DNA of 48,864 nucleotides from DASZHC01 sp035938215. Lineage in GTDB: Bacteria; Verrucomicrobiota; Verrucomicrobiia; Chthoniobacterales; JAFAMB01. Location: NCBI GenBank assembly GCA_035938215.1, contig DASZHC010000006.1:1-48864 (forward strand), read 5' to 3'. Each line of letters opens with the position of its first letter. Position 1 is the stretch's first letter. A model generated the notes under the pieces. That model worked only from the letters and a program-made list of their open reading frames with translations. It made no database searches and was not told the DNA's origin. A program made the translations under genes and the position numbers. Shown here piece by piece: positions 8,042-17,092 of this stretch.

Positions 8042-9388
8042 TCATGCCACAACCGCCCTGCTGATCGCCCAGGCGACCTGTGGCACAAATACAAAGCCGT
8101 GGGCATCGCCTCCTTTTGGATTCACAATGAAGCGGTCATCTTTGAGATTGTGAATTCGACCCGACTCCCATTTATAATTAAAATGAACCGGCTCAAGAAC
8201 GGTTGCTGAATTTGCGATTTCGCCGGCCTCCATTTGTTGAGCTCCATTACTGCCAATTCCCCCGAATGGATCATCTGGACCTCCGAACGCTGCAGCGGCA
8301 TCTTCGCTGATTCGGGACGCGGCCGGATAGGCCAGCCCGACAGACAAGTCTTTCTTGGTGTTTGTCACGAGAATCGGTCCTGAAACGCGCCGACCCGAGA
8401 TCACTGTTCTAAAGAATCCTTGCCGCACCTTCGAGAATGCATTCTGTGAAAAGGCAGCCTGAAGAAGGGACATGCTTCGGAGTTTTTTCGTCGTCGAGTT
8501 CGCAGCGGCTGCTGTCACGACACGGCCCCCAAAACTATGCCCTACGAGATGAATCTGCTGCACGTGACCTGACAATTCATCGATCAGCGAAGCGACTCCA
8601 TTCTTGCCGACGGTGCCTGCTCTCTGCTTCATTTCAAAGTAAGTGCCGAGATTCATCAAGTTTGTAACTCCGTTAGCGGCTTTTGAGAAAGATCCGCCAA
8701 AAGACTTTGCCCCTCCGGTTTGATCTGCCGTCGCAGTCTCCTCTGTCTGGGTTTCATCTGGATCGGATTGAGCTGCGGCAGACGCGGGAACGCTCTGTGA
8801 AGCATTCTTGAAAATGAATGCGGGTTGTCCCTCAAAGAAGATATCGGAACTGTCCTCAGAGCTTCGCTGATCCTGATGCTGATTGGCTGGATCGATGAGC
8901 TCGCGGAGGATATTCACGAATTCCTCCTGCGACTTGGAATCATCTTCAAGCTTCGGGATGAGTGCCTGAAGCCTGGCGATTCGCTCATTGTCGCCCGGGT
9001 CGTCAAAAATCGGTGCGGCTGTGTTGATGGCCTCAAGCATCGCGGCTTCGGCTTGAGCTTGATCGGCGGCGGCCAATGACTTTGCGCCTCCGGGTGCCTT
9101 CCCATATCCTTCAAGCTGTGTCATCAAGTCATCGAACTTTTTTGACGGCCAGATCACGCCAACGATTGCGATCTTCCGAGCAGCAAGCGCGTGATCACCA
9201 GCCGTAACATCAGCGAAATTGCTGAACAGTTTCGTGTAAAGATCTACCGCAGCGGCCGGGGTATTGTTCCAGCCGTGCGACATCACAATCAGGTCGCTCG
9301 TGCCGTTCGGAATGACCGGCGTATTCTGCCGACCTCCGTTTTTATCGAAAACGACTTCTGAGTAAGGAATGCCTTTGATGTTGTTCAT
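8042..9388 (-). CDS. Alpha/beta hydrolase with a long low-complexity insertion
   Basis: A 448-residue serine hydrolase of unknown substrate. An early strand-turn SHGWNNTP (oxyanion region) and the nucleophile elbow GHSFGG near residue 285 are clear, and a C-terminal DAHGF could carry the catalytic His. Between them lies a polar Ala/Gln/Asp/Glu-rich stretch (about 150-240) that looks disordered or like a lid. There is no signal peptide. The start at 9386-9388 is chosen because homology-like sequence begins there and AGGG precedes it; upstream in-frame sequence to 9793 translates repeat elements. Stands alone on the minus strand. Confidence 0.75.
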   Translation of the reverse strand: MNNIKGIPYSEVVFDKNGGRQNTPVIPNGTSDLIVMSHGWNNTPAAAVDLYTKLFSNFADVTAGDHALAARKIAIVGVIWPSKKFDDLMTQLEGYGKAPGGAKSLAAADQAQAEAAMLEAINTAAPIFDDPGDNERIARLQALIPKLEDDSKSQEEFVNILRELIDPANQHQDQRSSEDSSDIFFEGQPAFIFKNASQSVPASAAAQSDPDETQTEETATADQTGGAKSFGGSFSKAANGVTNLMNLGTYFEMKQRAGTVGKNGVASLIDELSGHVQQIHLVGHSFGGRVVTAAAANSTTKKLRSMSLLQAAFSQNAFSKVRQGFFRTVISGRRVSGPILVTNTKKDLSVGLAYPAASRISEDAAAAFGGPDDPFGGIGSNGAQQMEAGEIANSATVLEPVHFNYKWESGRIHNLKDDRFIVNPKGGDAHGFVFVPQVAWAISRAVVA

Positions 9389-10242
9389 TTGTTCTGCCCT
9401 GGAGGTGCTCCCCTCGACGTTGGTGTACCGTCTCGCATATAATGGTAATGGCGTTGCGTTTAAAAACGGGAGGCCGGCAAGGTGCGAGGAGGCTATGCGA
9501 GAAGGCACACTAGCGAGGCCGCGCCTCAGACCGGCGAGATTAAGGGCATTAAGGTCGCGTTGGGAGCAGTGCCGATTGGGTGAAGCGGCCTCGCTTATAG
9601 AATCCCTGAAAAGCAAAACCACCCAATCATTAATACGCGGACACGGAAAAACTAGGCTCATCTGCAACCGGTTTTGCTTTTGAAGGATTCTAGCGTCCTG
9701 ATCCCCGAAAGAACATGAATTTTGTTGCCTTAAAGATAACGCCGTTTTTTCGGGCCGCCTTCTTTGCGCGAAAAGGGACTCAAAGCGTTGCACTAAGATC
9801 TCCGAGCCGCCCGCGGAGAACGGCCGGCCTATTCGACGTAACGCGAGAGATTTCCAGAATTAGTCGCCTTTGTGGGCGGAACTCTGAACAGATTTTGCCG
9901 AGCATCCTTTGCACGAACGCGAGGCGACATTCCGGAACCTGCTCGGCGTTCCAGCCTTAGCAGGCGCGCAAAAAGACTTCTGTCAGCTCCGATGCCCGCC
10001 AGCAACCGAAAGCTCCCTATCTGCTCGTTGGAATGGGATCCACGCACACCTGGTCGTCGAGAAGGTGCAATCTATATGCGCCTTAGGATGTCGGCATTCG
10101 GGGATATCCCTGAAAGAGTGGATCGGGGTGCGTAGCCTGGACACCTCGGTTAGCTTGCCAACGGGAAGGTTGTTGTCGCAATTTTGATAACCGGCGTTTT
10201 ATCTTCGTTTGGCGACGGGTTGCCTCCTTTGTTTTGGCGTAA
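9389..10242. other. Gene-free, repeat-rich interval before the LigD-type gene
   Basis: Contents: a GCGAGACGGTACACC-type box near 9424-9442 (also near 5459 and 46941), an AGCGAGGCCGCGCCTCAGACCGG segment around 9513 that recurs near 38250 and 3690, the 9596-9694 element, a TAGCGTCCTGATCCCCGAAA terminus at 9691 related to those at 18190 and 31036, and a palindrome arm at 9799-9826. From 9830 to 10240 I see no repeat and no convincing gene; short open frames there look incidental. Confidence 0.55.
9596..9694. repeat. About 100-bp MITE-like element with AGAATCC..GCAAAACC termini
   Basis: Terminal inverted repeats: AGAATCCCTGAAAAGCAAAA at the left and its inverse near 9668-9691. The interior (CGGACACGGAAAAACTAGGC, CATCTGCAACCGG) matches, in inverted orientation, the interior of the element at 33129-33230. 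A single terminus is at 38203-38225. There is no coding capacity. Confidence 0.75.
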
Positions 10243-11151
10243 ATGAAACCGCAACGTGTTGATATTGACGGGCGTGAGTTGAGTCTGACCCATCTGGATA
10301 AGATTTTTTATCCGGAAACCGGGTTCACCAAAGGCCAGGTGATTGACTATTACGCAAGAATTGCCCCTGTACTTCTGCCACATCTCAAAGATCGGCCGGT
10401 GACGCTGAAGAGATATCCCGACGGGGTGAAGGGCGAATATTTCTACGAGAAGCGCGCCCCAAAATACAGACCTGCCTGGCTGAAGACTGCTGCGGTGGCC
10501 AGCAAGCGTGATCCGAGCGGGAAGATAAACTACTGTCTGATAAACGACCTTCCGAGCCTGATCTGGGCTGCCAACTTAGGAAATCTTGAACTTCATACCT
10601 TCCTTGCCAGGCAGCAGAGCATTGAAAGACCTACCCAGATTGTTTTTGATCTCGACCCGGGACCTCCAGCTGACGCCAGGGATTGTGCGGAGATTGCTAT
10701 CCGAATAAGGGAATTGCTTGGAAGGATAAAACTAACTTGCCTGATCAAATCGACCGGTTCGAAGGGTCTCCAGCTTCATATTCCGCTGAATACCCCGACT
10801 TCTTACGAAGTTTCGAAGCCTTTCGCCAAGGCGGTCGCGGTAGCGATGCAGCAGGCATATCCGGACCGCGTCGTTCATGACATGAAAAAAAACCTTCGGC
10901 AGGGTAAGGTCTTGATTGACTGGAGCCAGAATGATTCAAGCAAAACCACGGTAAACGTTTATTCATTGCGAGCAAGAGAACAACCGTTCGTAGCTGCTCC
11001 CCTTCAGTGGGACGAAATCGGCCGTTGTGTCGATCAGGGAGATTCTAAAGGTCTCTTTCTGGAGGCGGGGGAGGTCCTCGCCCGGGTAAAGAAGGATGGG
11101 GACCTGTTCGCGGGGCTTCTCAGCGAAAAACAGAAACTGCCGCGCTTTTGA
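10243..11151 (+). CDS. ligD: Stand-alone LigD-type polymerase/primase domain
   Basis: Archaeo-eukaryotic-primase-fold polymerase of bacterial non-homologous end joining, adding nucleotides at broken ends. At 302 residues it is only the polymerase domain. The N-terminus (LTHLDKIFYPETGFTKGQV), the metal-binding IVFDLDPGP with paired Asp, LIKSTGSKGLQLHIPL and the late VLIDWSQND carrying the third Asp are all present and in order. No ligase or phosphoesterase domain is fused and no ku gene lies in the window, so partners must be encoded elsewhere, or the protein acts independently. The start is an ATG without an obvious Shine-Dalgarno. Confidence 0.9.
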   Translation: MKPQRVDIDGRELSLTHLDKIFYPETGFTKGQVIDYYARIAPVLLPHLKDRPVTLKRYPDGVKGEYFYEKRAPKYRPAWLKTAAVASKRDPSGKINYCLINDLPSLIWAANLGNLELHTFLARQQSIERPTQIVFDLDPGPPADARDCAEIAIRIRELLGRIKLTCLIKSTGSKGLQLHIPLNTPTSYEVSKPFAKAVAVAMQQAYPDRVVHDMKKNLRQGKVLIDWSQNDSSKTTVNVYSLRAREQPFVAAPLQWDEIGRCVDQGDSKGLFLEAGEVLARVKKDGDLFAGLLSEKQKLPRF

Positions 11152-11210
11152 ATCGCCGATCTTCTTCTCGAGTTGTTCTCGCTTCGAGATTAAACGACCT
11201 TGGATTTGCA

Positions 11211-11978
11211 ATGAGCGAGCTGCTGGAACACGTGGCCAAGAATCGAGAGTACTGGGATGATTTCGCGCGGCAGTACGTGGAGTCTGGTGAACGCGCATGG
11301 GCACAAGAGGAACCCGCGTGGGGCATCTGGCAGGTTCCAGAGGCAGAGCTCCAGGTTTTTTCGGAGCAACTCGCCGGCAAGGATGCTATCGAGCTGGGAT
11401 GTGGCACCGCATACATTTCCGCTTGGCTCTCACGGCGCGGAGTCCGCGTCGTAGGGATCGACAACTCCGATGCTCAGCTTGACACCGCGCGCCGCCTACA
11501 ACGCCAATACGGGCTCGATTTTCCGCTCATCCACGGCGACGCTGAAGCGATCGCTTACCCGGACGCAAGCTTCGACTTCGCGATCTCTGAATATGGCGCC
11601 TGCCTGTGGGCGGATCCACAGCGCTGGGTTCCGGAGGCCGCGCGCCTGTTGCGTCCAGGCGGTCAGTTGGTATTCCTCACCAACTCGTTCCTGATGACAT
11701 TGTGCATGCCACCGGAGGACCGCGTGGCAGCGACAGAGCGACTGCTGCGCCCGGCATTCGGGATGTACCGAGTCGAATGGCCTGGAAACCCAGGCGTCGA
11801 GTTTCATCTGCCACATGGTGACTGGATACGGCTGCTGCGGCATTCGGGCTTTGAGGTCGAGGATCTCATCGAGGTACGGCCTGCGGTGGGAGCAATCTCG
11901 CGGTATCCCTTCGTCACTGTCGAGTGGGCCCGTAAGTGGCCGTGCGAAGAGGTGTGGAAGGCGCGTAAAACGCACTGA
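11211..11978 (+). CDS. Class I SAM-dependent methyltransferase
   Basis: A 255-residue methyltransferase of unknown substrate. Motif I reads AIELGCGTAYIS near 59-70, followed by VVGIDNSDAQL (motif II acidic residue), GDAEAIAYPDASFDFAIS and LLRPGGQLVFLT, the usual order for a methyltransferase type-11 domain. The ATG at 11211 gives a normal N-terminus; an in-frame TTG at 11148 overlapping the ligD stop would add 21 unlikely residues. It follows ligD by 59 bases on the same strand, so co-transcription is possible, but a functional link is not obvious. Confidence 0.85.
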   Translation: MSELLEHVAKNREYWDDFARQYVESGERAWAQEEPAWGIWQVPEAELQVFSEQLAGKDAIELGCGTAYISAWLSRRGVRVVGIDNSDAQLDTARRLQRQYGLDFPLIHGDAEAIAYPDASFDFAISEYGACLWADPQRWVPEAARLLRPGGQLVFLTNSFLMTLCMPPEDRVAATERLLRPAFGMYRVEWPGNPGVEFHLPHGDWIRLLRHSGFEVEDLIEVRPAVGAISRYPFVTVEWARKWPCEEVWKARKTH

Positions 11979-12034
11979 AAAATTAGCCACTGGATTTCAA
12001 CAGGTCATCGGTGTCCGTAGCGAGGATGTCTACG

Positions 12035-12469
12035 TTATGGTTTGCCGCCGAAGCTGACGAAGTCGTCCAGATCGAAGGCGTCAAACCATGTCTTGACATC
12101 TTCACGGGTCTTGCTGTGTTGGCCCACGTATTCGGCAAACCCGGTCAGAGTTTCGGCGTCACTATCCGGCCCACGGTTATCAAAATATGCGGACCACGCT
12201 TGGATCTCCCATGGGGCGCGCGAGACCTTAGCGTTTGCTAACACCCATTTTAGGATTTCTCCATCGCCTTTTCCTGCAGACAGCTCCTGCAAAAGGGCTT
12301 CTGGATCGAAGCGAATGAGATGTTGGTCAGTAGGGGAGTTATAATTATATTCACCGTTCTTATTGGCAAGGGTGGCTCGGCCCTTGTCGAGCATGCGAGC
12401 AAGGATGACAAATCCGCCAAGACGGACGCGCATGCTGCGGGGCGGTCGGCGCGTAAGATCAGTCGACAT
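12035..12469 (-). CDS. DUF5069 domain protein
   Basis: A 144-residue cytoplasmic protein of unknown function. The N-terminal pattern RPPRSMRVRLGGFVILARML followed by DKGRA and NGEYNYNSPTDQ is what I recognise as DUF5069, a family frequent in Verrucomicrobiota and Planctomycetota. No catalytic motif or membrane segment is visible. It lies downstream of the damaged SDR gene on the same strand. Confidence 0.75.
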   Translation of the reverse strand: MSTDLTRRPPRSMRVRLGGFVILARMLDKGRATLANKNGEYNYNSPTDQHLIRFDPEALLQELSAGKGDGEILKWVLANAKVSRAPWEIQAWSAYFDNRGPDSDAETLTGFAEYVGQHSKTREDVKTWFDAFDLDDFVSFGGKP

Positions 12470-12534
12470 AATTGGAGTGCTTATAAGGTCGATTTCGGGT
12501 GTCGTGCTAAACGGCGATGCGTTTTCGTTTCGCC

Positions 12535-13334
12535 TTAGCGAGCAAGCTTTCCACCGTCAGCTGCGAGGGAAGCACCGGTGATGTAGGAAGCTCTATTGGA
12601 GGCGAGGAAAAGTATGGCTTCTGCGATCTCTTCCGGCCGCGCGATGCGTTTCATTGGTACGCGCGAGATGAGGTCAGTCTTGCTTTCTGGAGTACCGGTA
12701 AACCGGTTCAACATGCGGTCTCGGTCGGTCCCGGAGCGACGACATTGATACGCACCCCGGTCTCGGCAAACTCAAGCGCTGCTGCCTTGGTAAAACCTTC
12801 CACCGCGTGCTTACTGGCAACGTAAAGAGCAGCGCCGGGTGCACCTGCTCTGCCGTAGGTCGAGGAAACGTTGACGATGCTACCGACCCCCTGGGGAAGC
12901 ATCACTCGTAGTTCGTGCTTCATGCTCAACAGCGTTCCGAGAACGTTGGTGTCAAAGGTAGCCGCGTAGCTTTCGGCAGTTTGGTCCGTTAGCGGACCTG
13001 GCTTGCCTTCTGTGCCCGCGTTGTTAACTGCAACATCTAAACGACCGAACCGCTTCACTGTTTCATCAGCCAGAGTGCGTACTTCATCCTCATGGCGAAC
13101 ATCGGATTTGATGAAAGTAGCCTCGGCGCCGACTTCTTGGAGTTTATTTACTAAATCCTTGCCTTTATCATCGTGTCTGCCGGAGACAACGATGCGCGCT
13201 CCTTCGCGCGCGAAACCTAGGGCCGTGGCTCGACCGATGCCGGTCAGCGCGCCCGTGATGAGAACCACCCGAGCAGTTACATCATTTTTACTTGGCTGAG
13301 CTGTCGATGATTTCAGTGCTTCCTTTGTAGTCAT
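12535..13334 (-). pseudogene. SDR family oxidoreductase with a one-base frameshift
   Basis: NAD(P)-dependent short-chain dehydrogenase of about 265 residues when the frames are joined. The Rossmann motif TGALTGIGRA, NNAG, and the catalytic YVASK preceded by a Ser are intact in frame 1, which stops at 12708 after VVAPGPTETAC. Frame 2 resumes at 12714 with MLNRFTGTPESK and continues through VPMKRIARPEEIAEA and YITGASLAADGG to a stop at 12535-12537, exactly the expected C-terminus. One missing base near 12714-12717 (a G of GGC) explains it. Either a recent pseudogene or a consensus error. Confidence 0.85.
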
Positions 13335-13543
13335 GGCTCCAGCCTAGTACTCTTCGCTGCGCCTGCATCAGCACGAGAGTTAGGTTTTCTAATGCCACCT
13401 TCCGATGCGACCAAGGGACGAATTCCGTTGTCACCAAGAGGCTAATTCCTTCTCCCTCCTTGGGGCACTGGAAAATCTTCCTACCGCTCCTTCGTCAGGA
13501 ACTCGGGCGGGCCTAACCTTGAATCGCTACATGGAACCAGACG

Positions 13544-14079
13544 CTGCCTACCGTATACCTTCTCCGAGACCAAAAGTTGGTCCGGAACGTCGTCAACTCC
13601 GACCGGGAACGGGGCGATTTGCCCGCCGGATTCCAGGGCCTCAAGACACTGCCTCAAGGCTCTCTCAACACCAGCACAGCGGTCTGGTAACATTCCTCAG
13701 GAATTTTAGCGAGCAGCTTCACGATGATGGCTGAGATCGGCTTTGGGATCTCTCGTACCCGCTCATTTGGCGGCATCGGCTGGATAGCGAGATGGCAGTG
13801 AATCCATTCCATCGGATCTTTGGCCGCGAACGGGAGCACTTCTGTGACCATTTTGTAGAGCAGGATCCCGTAGGCGTAGAGATCACTCCGGGAATCCGTC
13901 GGACGATTCATTCGGCCGGTTTGTTCGGGCGCCATGTAAGCCAAAGTCGCGTTGGTTGGCTCTGGAGGTTCGGGGATAGGGCGTCCTTGCGGCAAACGTG
14001 GCGTCATGTAAATGCCAAATAATCGGGCTTTTTCGGTGGCGAAGGACACTGGACTTGCGCTAGCAGGATGGCCCTTCCT
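13544..14079 (-). pseudogene. Remnant of a Ser/Thr protein kinase (multidomain kinase/ATPase type)
   Basis: Only the C-lobe of a kinase is left. The segment ATLAYMAPEQTGRMNRPTD, then SRSDLYAYGILLYKMVTEVLPF and DPMEWIHCHLAIQP correspond to kinase subdomains VIII-X. After KIPEECYQTA the frame changes near 13680 and the homology continues as LRQCLEALESGGQIAPF...DVPDQLLVSEKVYGRQ, the linker that precedes the AAA/STAND ATPase in trifunctional kinase-ATPase-histidine kinase proteins. The ATP-binding lobe, catalytic loop and all downstream domains are gone. 13335-13543 holds no gene. Confidence 0.75.
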
Positions 14080-14151
14080 AAGATTTATAGATTTGCTCGT
14101 GATCATTTCGCTATTCAGAGTAAGTTTACTCATCGCATTGAGTAATCTGTA

Positions 14152-15336
14152 ATGGTCCGAAAATCGATCTTTGACCTTCTCTTCCGACGGTTGAAGGAGC
14201 CTCGCCGCTTGCTCCAAGTCTTGGCTGGACCGCGGCAAGTCGGAAAAACGACCCTCGCTCAGCAGGTGATGGAGGCGGTTAATCTCCCAGGTCATTACGC
14301 CTCGGCCGACGAGCCGGCTCTTAAGAGTCGTGAGTGGATTGCACAACAATGGGAGATTGGACGCCTTAAGGCTCGCGAGGGCAAAGCTCTCCTCGTGCTC
14401 GATGAAATTCAGAAAGTCACCGGCTGGTCGGAGTCGGTAAAGCAGCTTTGGGATACCGACACGCGCAGCAAGACGCCACTCCGTGTGTTGCTTCTCGGTT
14501 CATCTCCGCTCCTCGTTCAAAGCGGGCTCACCGAGAGTCTGGCAGGCCGCTTCGAGATCGTCCCAGCACCCCATTGGTCCTTTGCGGAGATCCGCGAAGC
14601 ATTCGAATGGAATGTTGAGCAATTCATCTACTATGGTGCCTATCCAGGCGCGGCGCCATTGATCGAGGAACCGGAGCGATGGCGGCGCTACGTCATTGAT
14701 TCGCTGATCGAAACCAGCATCTCGCGAGACATCCTGCTCATGACACGGATCGATAAACCCGCGCTGCTACGTCGACTCTTTCAGCTCGCCTGTGACTATT
14801 CTGGTCAGGTGCTTTCCTATCAGAAGATGCTCGGCCAACTCACCGATGCGGGAAACACTGTGACCTTGGCTCATTACCTCCAGCTTCTCCAAGGGGCAGG
14901 AATCGTGGCTGGTTTGTCGAAGTACGCGCACGGCAAAGTCCGCCAGCGGGGATCGAGCCCGAAGTTGCAAGTCTTAAACACGGCGCTAATGACCGCTTCA
15001 GCCGGACTGAGTTTCCTCGAAACAAGGCCAGATGCCGAGCGGTGGGGGCGGCTGGTGGAGTCCGCCGTGGGCGCTCATCTGCTCAACGATACGCTCGGGT
15101 CCAGCACCGAGGTAACCTACTGGCGTGAACGCAATCAGGAGGTAGACTTCGTCCTCCAGCGTGGAAATACTGTGATTGGCATTGAAGTGAAGAGCGGCAG
15201 AAGTCGGAACGCTTTCAGCGGAACGGAGGCTTTTCGGAATCTGTTCAACCCGCTCCGCACTCTCCTGGTTGGATCGGACGGGATTCCGCTAGAGGAGTTT
15301 CTGTCGTCACCTGTTACGCGATGGTTGAAAAAATAA
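14152..15336 (+). CDS. AAA ATPase with DUF4143 C-terminal domain
   Basis: A 394-residue protein of the AAA_14/DUF4143 type, common in accessory regions and often suspected of toxin-antitoxin or defence-related roles, though undefined. Walker A GPRQVGKTT lies near 26-34 and Walker B LLVLDEIQ near 80-87. The C-terminal domain ends in an RNQEVDFVLQ...VIGIEVKSG core that resembles a PD-(D/E)xK nuclease active site (D, E-x-K). It appears intact although flanked on both sides by decayed genes. The start is the ATG at 14152, without a strong Shine-Dalgarno. Confidence 0.85.
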   Translation: MVRKSIFDLLFRRLKEPRRLLQVLAGPRQVGKTTLAQQVMEAVNLPGHYASADEPALKSREWIAQQWEIGRLKAREGKALLVLDEIQKVTGWSESVKQLWDTDTRSKTPLRVLLLGSSPLLVQSGLTESLAGRFEIVPAPHWSFAEIREAFEWNVEQFIYYGAYPGAAPLIEEPERWRRYVIDSLIETSISRDILLMTRIDKPALLRRLFQLACDYSGQVLSYQKMLGQLTDAGNTVTLAHYLQLLQGAGIVAGLSKYAHGKVRQRGSSPKLQVLNTALMTASAGLSFLETRPDAERWGRLVESAVGAHLLNDTLGSSTEVTYWRERNQEVDFVLQRGNTVIGIEVKSGRSRNAFSGTEAFRNLFNPLRTLLVGSDGIPLEEFLSSPVTRWLKK

Positions 15337-15417
15337 GCGCGAAGGCGTACCCACGGTCACGGTCCTGCTCAACCAAGGGTTCCTGTTCCAAGCGTTCGTG
15401 AGAGAATAAGCTAAGCT

Positions 15418-15573
15418 GTGAAAAAAATTACTTCCCTAAAACGAACGGTGGTCACATTACTCGCGTTGGCGAATCGTCCTGGAAATCGGTCGCACCAGAT
15501 GCAAGAATTCTTCGGTACTCTAAGGGCCGACCCGATCACGGGATTTCTGATGGCGACAAAAACATCAACCTAA
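15418..15573 (+). CDS. Possible small protein or gene remnant (51 aa)
   Basis: A GTG-initiated open frame with a signal-like N-terminus (MKKITSLKRTVVTLLALA) that then loses hydrophobic or domain character and stops eight bases before the Ohr gene. I cannot assign a family. It may be the truncated front end of an exported protein. Low confidence; no Shine-Dalgarno is evident. Confidence 0.2.
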   Translation: MKKITSLKRTVVTLLALANRPGNRSHQMQEFFGTLRADPITGFLMATKTST

Positions 15574-15581
15574 GAAAAACT

Positions 15582-16045
15582 ATGGCATACCAACCTCTAT
15601 ATACAGCCGTGGCAACCGCCACTGGTGGAAGGGACGGACACGTTGAAAGTTCTGATGGCATTGTGAAGCTCGATTTGAGTGTACCTCGTGAAATGGGTGG
15701 ACCAGGCAAAGCCGGCACATCGAATCCCGAGCAATTGTTTGCTTCCGGCTACTCTGCATGTTTCGCCGGTGCAATTGGTTTTGTGGCCAACCAACAACAC
15801 AAAAAGCTCAGTGATATCCAGGTAACGGCCATGTCACATTCGGTAAGGTCGACGAGAAGTCCACATACAACGCGGGTGGGACGAATTATCCTTTGCCAGG
15901 ATTTCAACTCGCGGTCCGGCTTGATGTCCATCTTCCGGGCATCGACAAGGCAGAGGCAGAAAAGCTCGTCGAACAGGCACATCAAGTCTGTCCGTACTCC
16001 AGGGCGACTCGTAACAACATCGAGGTCAAACTCGCCGTCGTGTAG
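15582..16045 (+). pseudogene. ohr: Organic hydroperoxide resistance protein Ohr with one-base frameshift
   Basis: OsmC/Ohr thiol peroxidase that reduces organic hydroperoxides. Frame 1 encodes YTAVATATGGRDGHVESSDG, REMGGPGKAGTSNPEQLF and the first catalytic Cys in GYSACFAG, up to QVTA near 15829. The homology then jumps one frame and continues VTFGKVDEKSTYNAGG, LDVHLPGIDKAEAEKLVEQA, the second catalytic Cys in HQVCPYS and ends LAVV with TAG at 16043-16045. Restoring one C in GGC(C)CATG makes a standard Ohr of about 154 residues. Both catalytic cysteines survive, so an assembly error is as likely as decay. Confidence 0.85.
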
Positions 16046-16184
16046 ACCAATTTACCGCTCATGGCTGGCGTTCGAGACTGTTGCCGCCGGCAAGGCAGAT
16101 GACGAGTTTTTCGGATCGATGCTTAACGGAGATCCCAATTCCGGTAGCGTCGGTCGCCCGCCCTACCCTGCCAGCTTTCAAAAA

Positions 16185-16919
16185 CTACCGATGGTACGCA
16201 GATGCGTTCGGGAAAGGATTATAGAGGCCACGGCCATTCCGTTCCGGGGCGTACACAAATCCGTAGAGGTCTTTCTTGATATCGACCGGCTCGAGGAGCA
16301 GGCCTTTGTTGCGAACCTTCTTGGTGTATTCGATCAGAACTCGTGCGGTGCCATTGATGCCCCACATCTTAAATCCCGTCCCAAAAAATCCGCCGTTAGG
16401 GTATAGTTCTTCCAGCCCCACCATCGCATGGAAAAAATTGATCGCGACTCGATCCTTGCGATAAAGGCGGTCATCGGCCCGATAACGGATAGTTCCTCCG
16501 TCGAGCAACTGCTTCCGTTTCACGGCAAGATCAAACGCATCTTTCTTGATCTCGTAGGGCCCCCACATGCCCACGGCATTTTTGACATTGACAGCAAGCT
16601 TCAGCGTCTCATCCAGCCTGAAGTTTCTCCCGACGGAGATAGGACATTTGTTCTTTTTCGGATCAACGCGGCTGCCAACGCCATCGAAAACGCACAGTTG
16701 CGGATTAGAATCGAAATCGTGAGGCAGCCAGCTGATTGTAAATGCTTCAAAATCCCGGTTCTTGAATCTCCCTCGTCTGAATCCCGATCTGAGACTGGGC
16801 TGCTTGCCGTCGGCTAGAACGCGTATCACCGAGATGAACGAGTGCGAAAATTCCGGGTCCTCCATGAACCGGAACGCACGGGCTGAAAAGCAAAGCGCAC
16901 GTTGCAACCCAACTAACAA
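16185..16919 (-). CDS. Uncharacterised exported protein, probably frameshifted near its signal peptide
   Basis: The body (from FSHSFISVIRV through AFTISWLPHDFD, then VGMWGPYEIKKDAFDLAVKR and INFFHAMVGLEELYPNGG) resembles a family of unnamed bacterial proteins with HSF...ISWLP and WGPYEI motifs; function unknown. In this frame the N-terminus is odd. The adjacent frame from ATG 16993-16995 supplies a convincing signal peptide (KPLVSWVATCALLFS...VHG) that runs out near 16863, where this frame takes over with EDPEFSHSF. A single-base change near 16860 would join them into an exported protein of about 255 residues. Downstream 16046-16184 is gene-free. Confidence 0.6.
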   Translation of the reverse strand: MLVGLQRALCFSARAFRFMEDPEFSHSFISVIRVLADGKQPSLRSGFRRGRFKNRDFEAFTISWLPHDFDSNPQLCVFDGVGSRVDPKKNKCPISVGRNFRLDETLKLAVNVKNAVGMWGPYEIKKDAFDLAVKRKQLLDGGTIRYRADDRLYRKDRVAINFFHAMVGLEELYPNGGFFGTGFKMWGINGTARVLIEYTKKVRNKGLLLEPVDIKKDLYGFVYAPERNGRGLYNPFPNASAYHR

Positions 16920-17092
16920 GAGGTTTGACTCGTCGCTTGATTTTCCGTTGCACTCCGCGGCCGCTATGGACCAGCCACTTGCCTTCCTTATTCACGAGCC
17001 CATTGGTTGAGCCGGGCGCAGCGAGCCGTGCCTCCTTCGGTATTATCGATGCGATTCATTGCCGCTGAGTTCAGCCGTTACAAGTCTCAGTG

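Noticed and set aside
9389..9793. 135-residue N-terminal extension of the 8042-9388 hydrolase
   Set aside because: It runs through MITE-like repeat sequence and shows no homology-like features.
15582..16406. Single 274-residue reading frame starting with Ohr sequence
   Set aside because: Only the first ~86 residues resemble Ohr. The rest is out-of-frame ohr and then antisense of the 16185-16919 gene, so it is a frameshift read-through, not a fusion protein.
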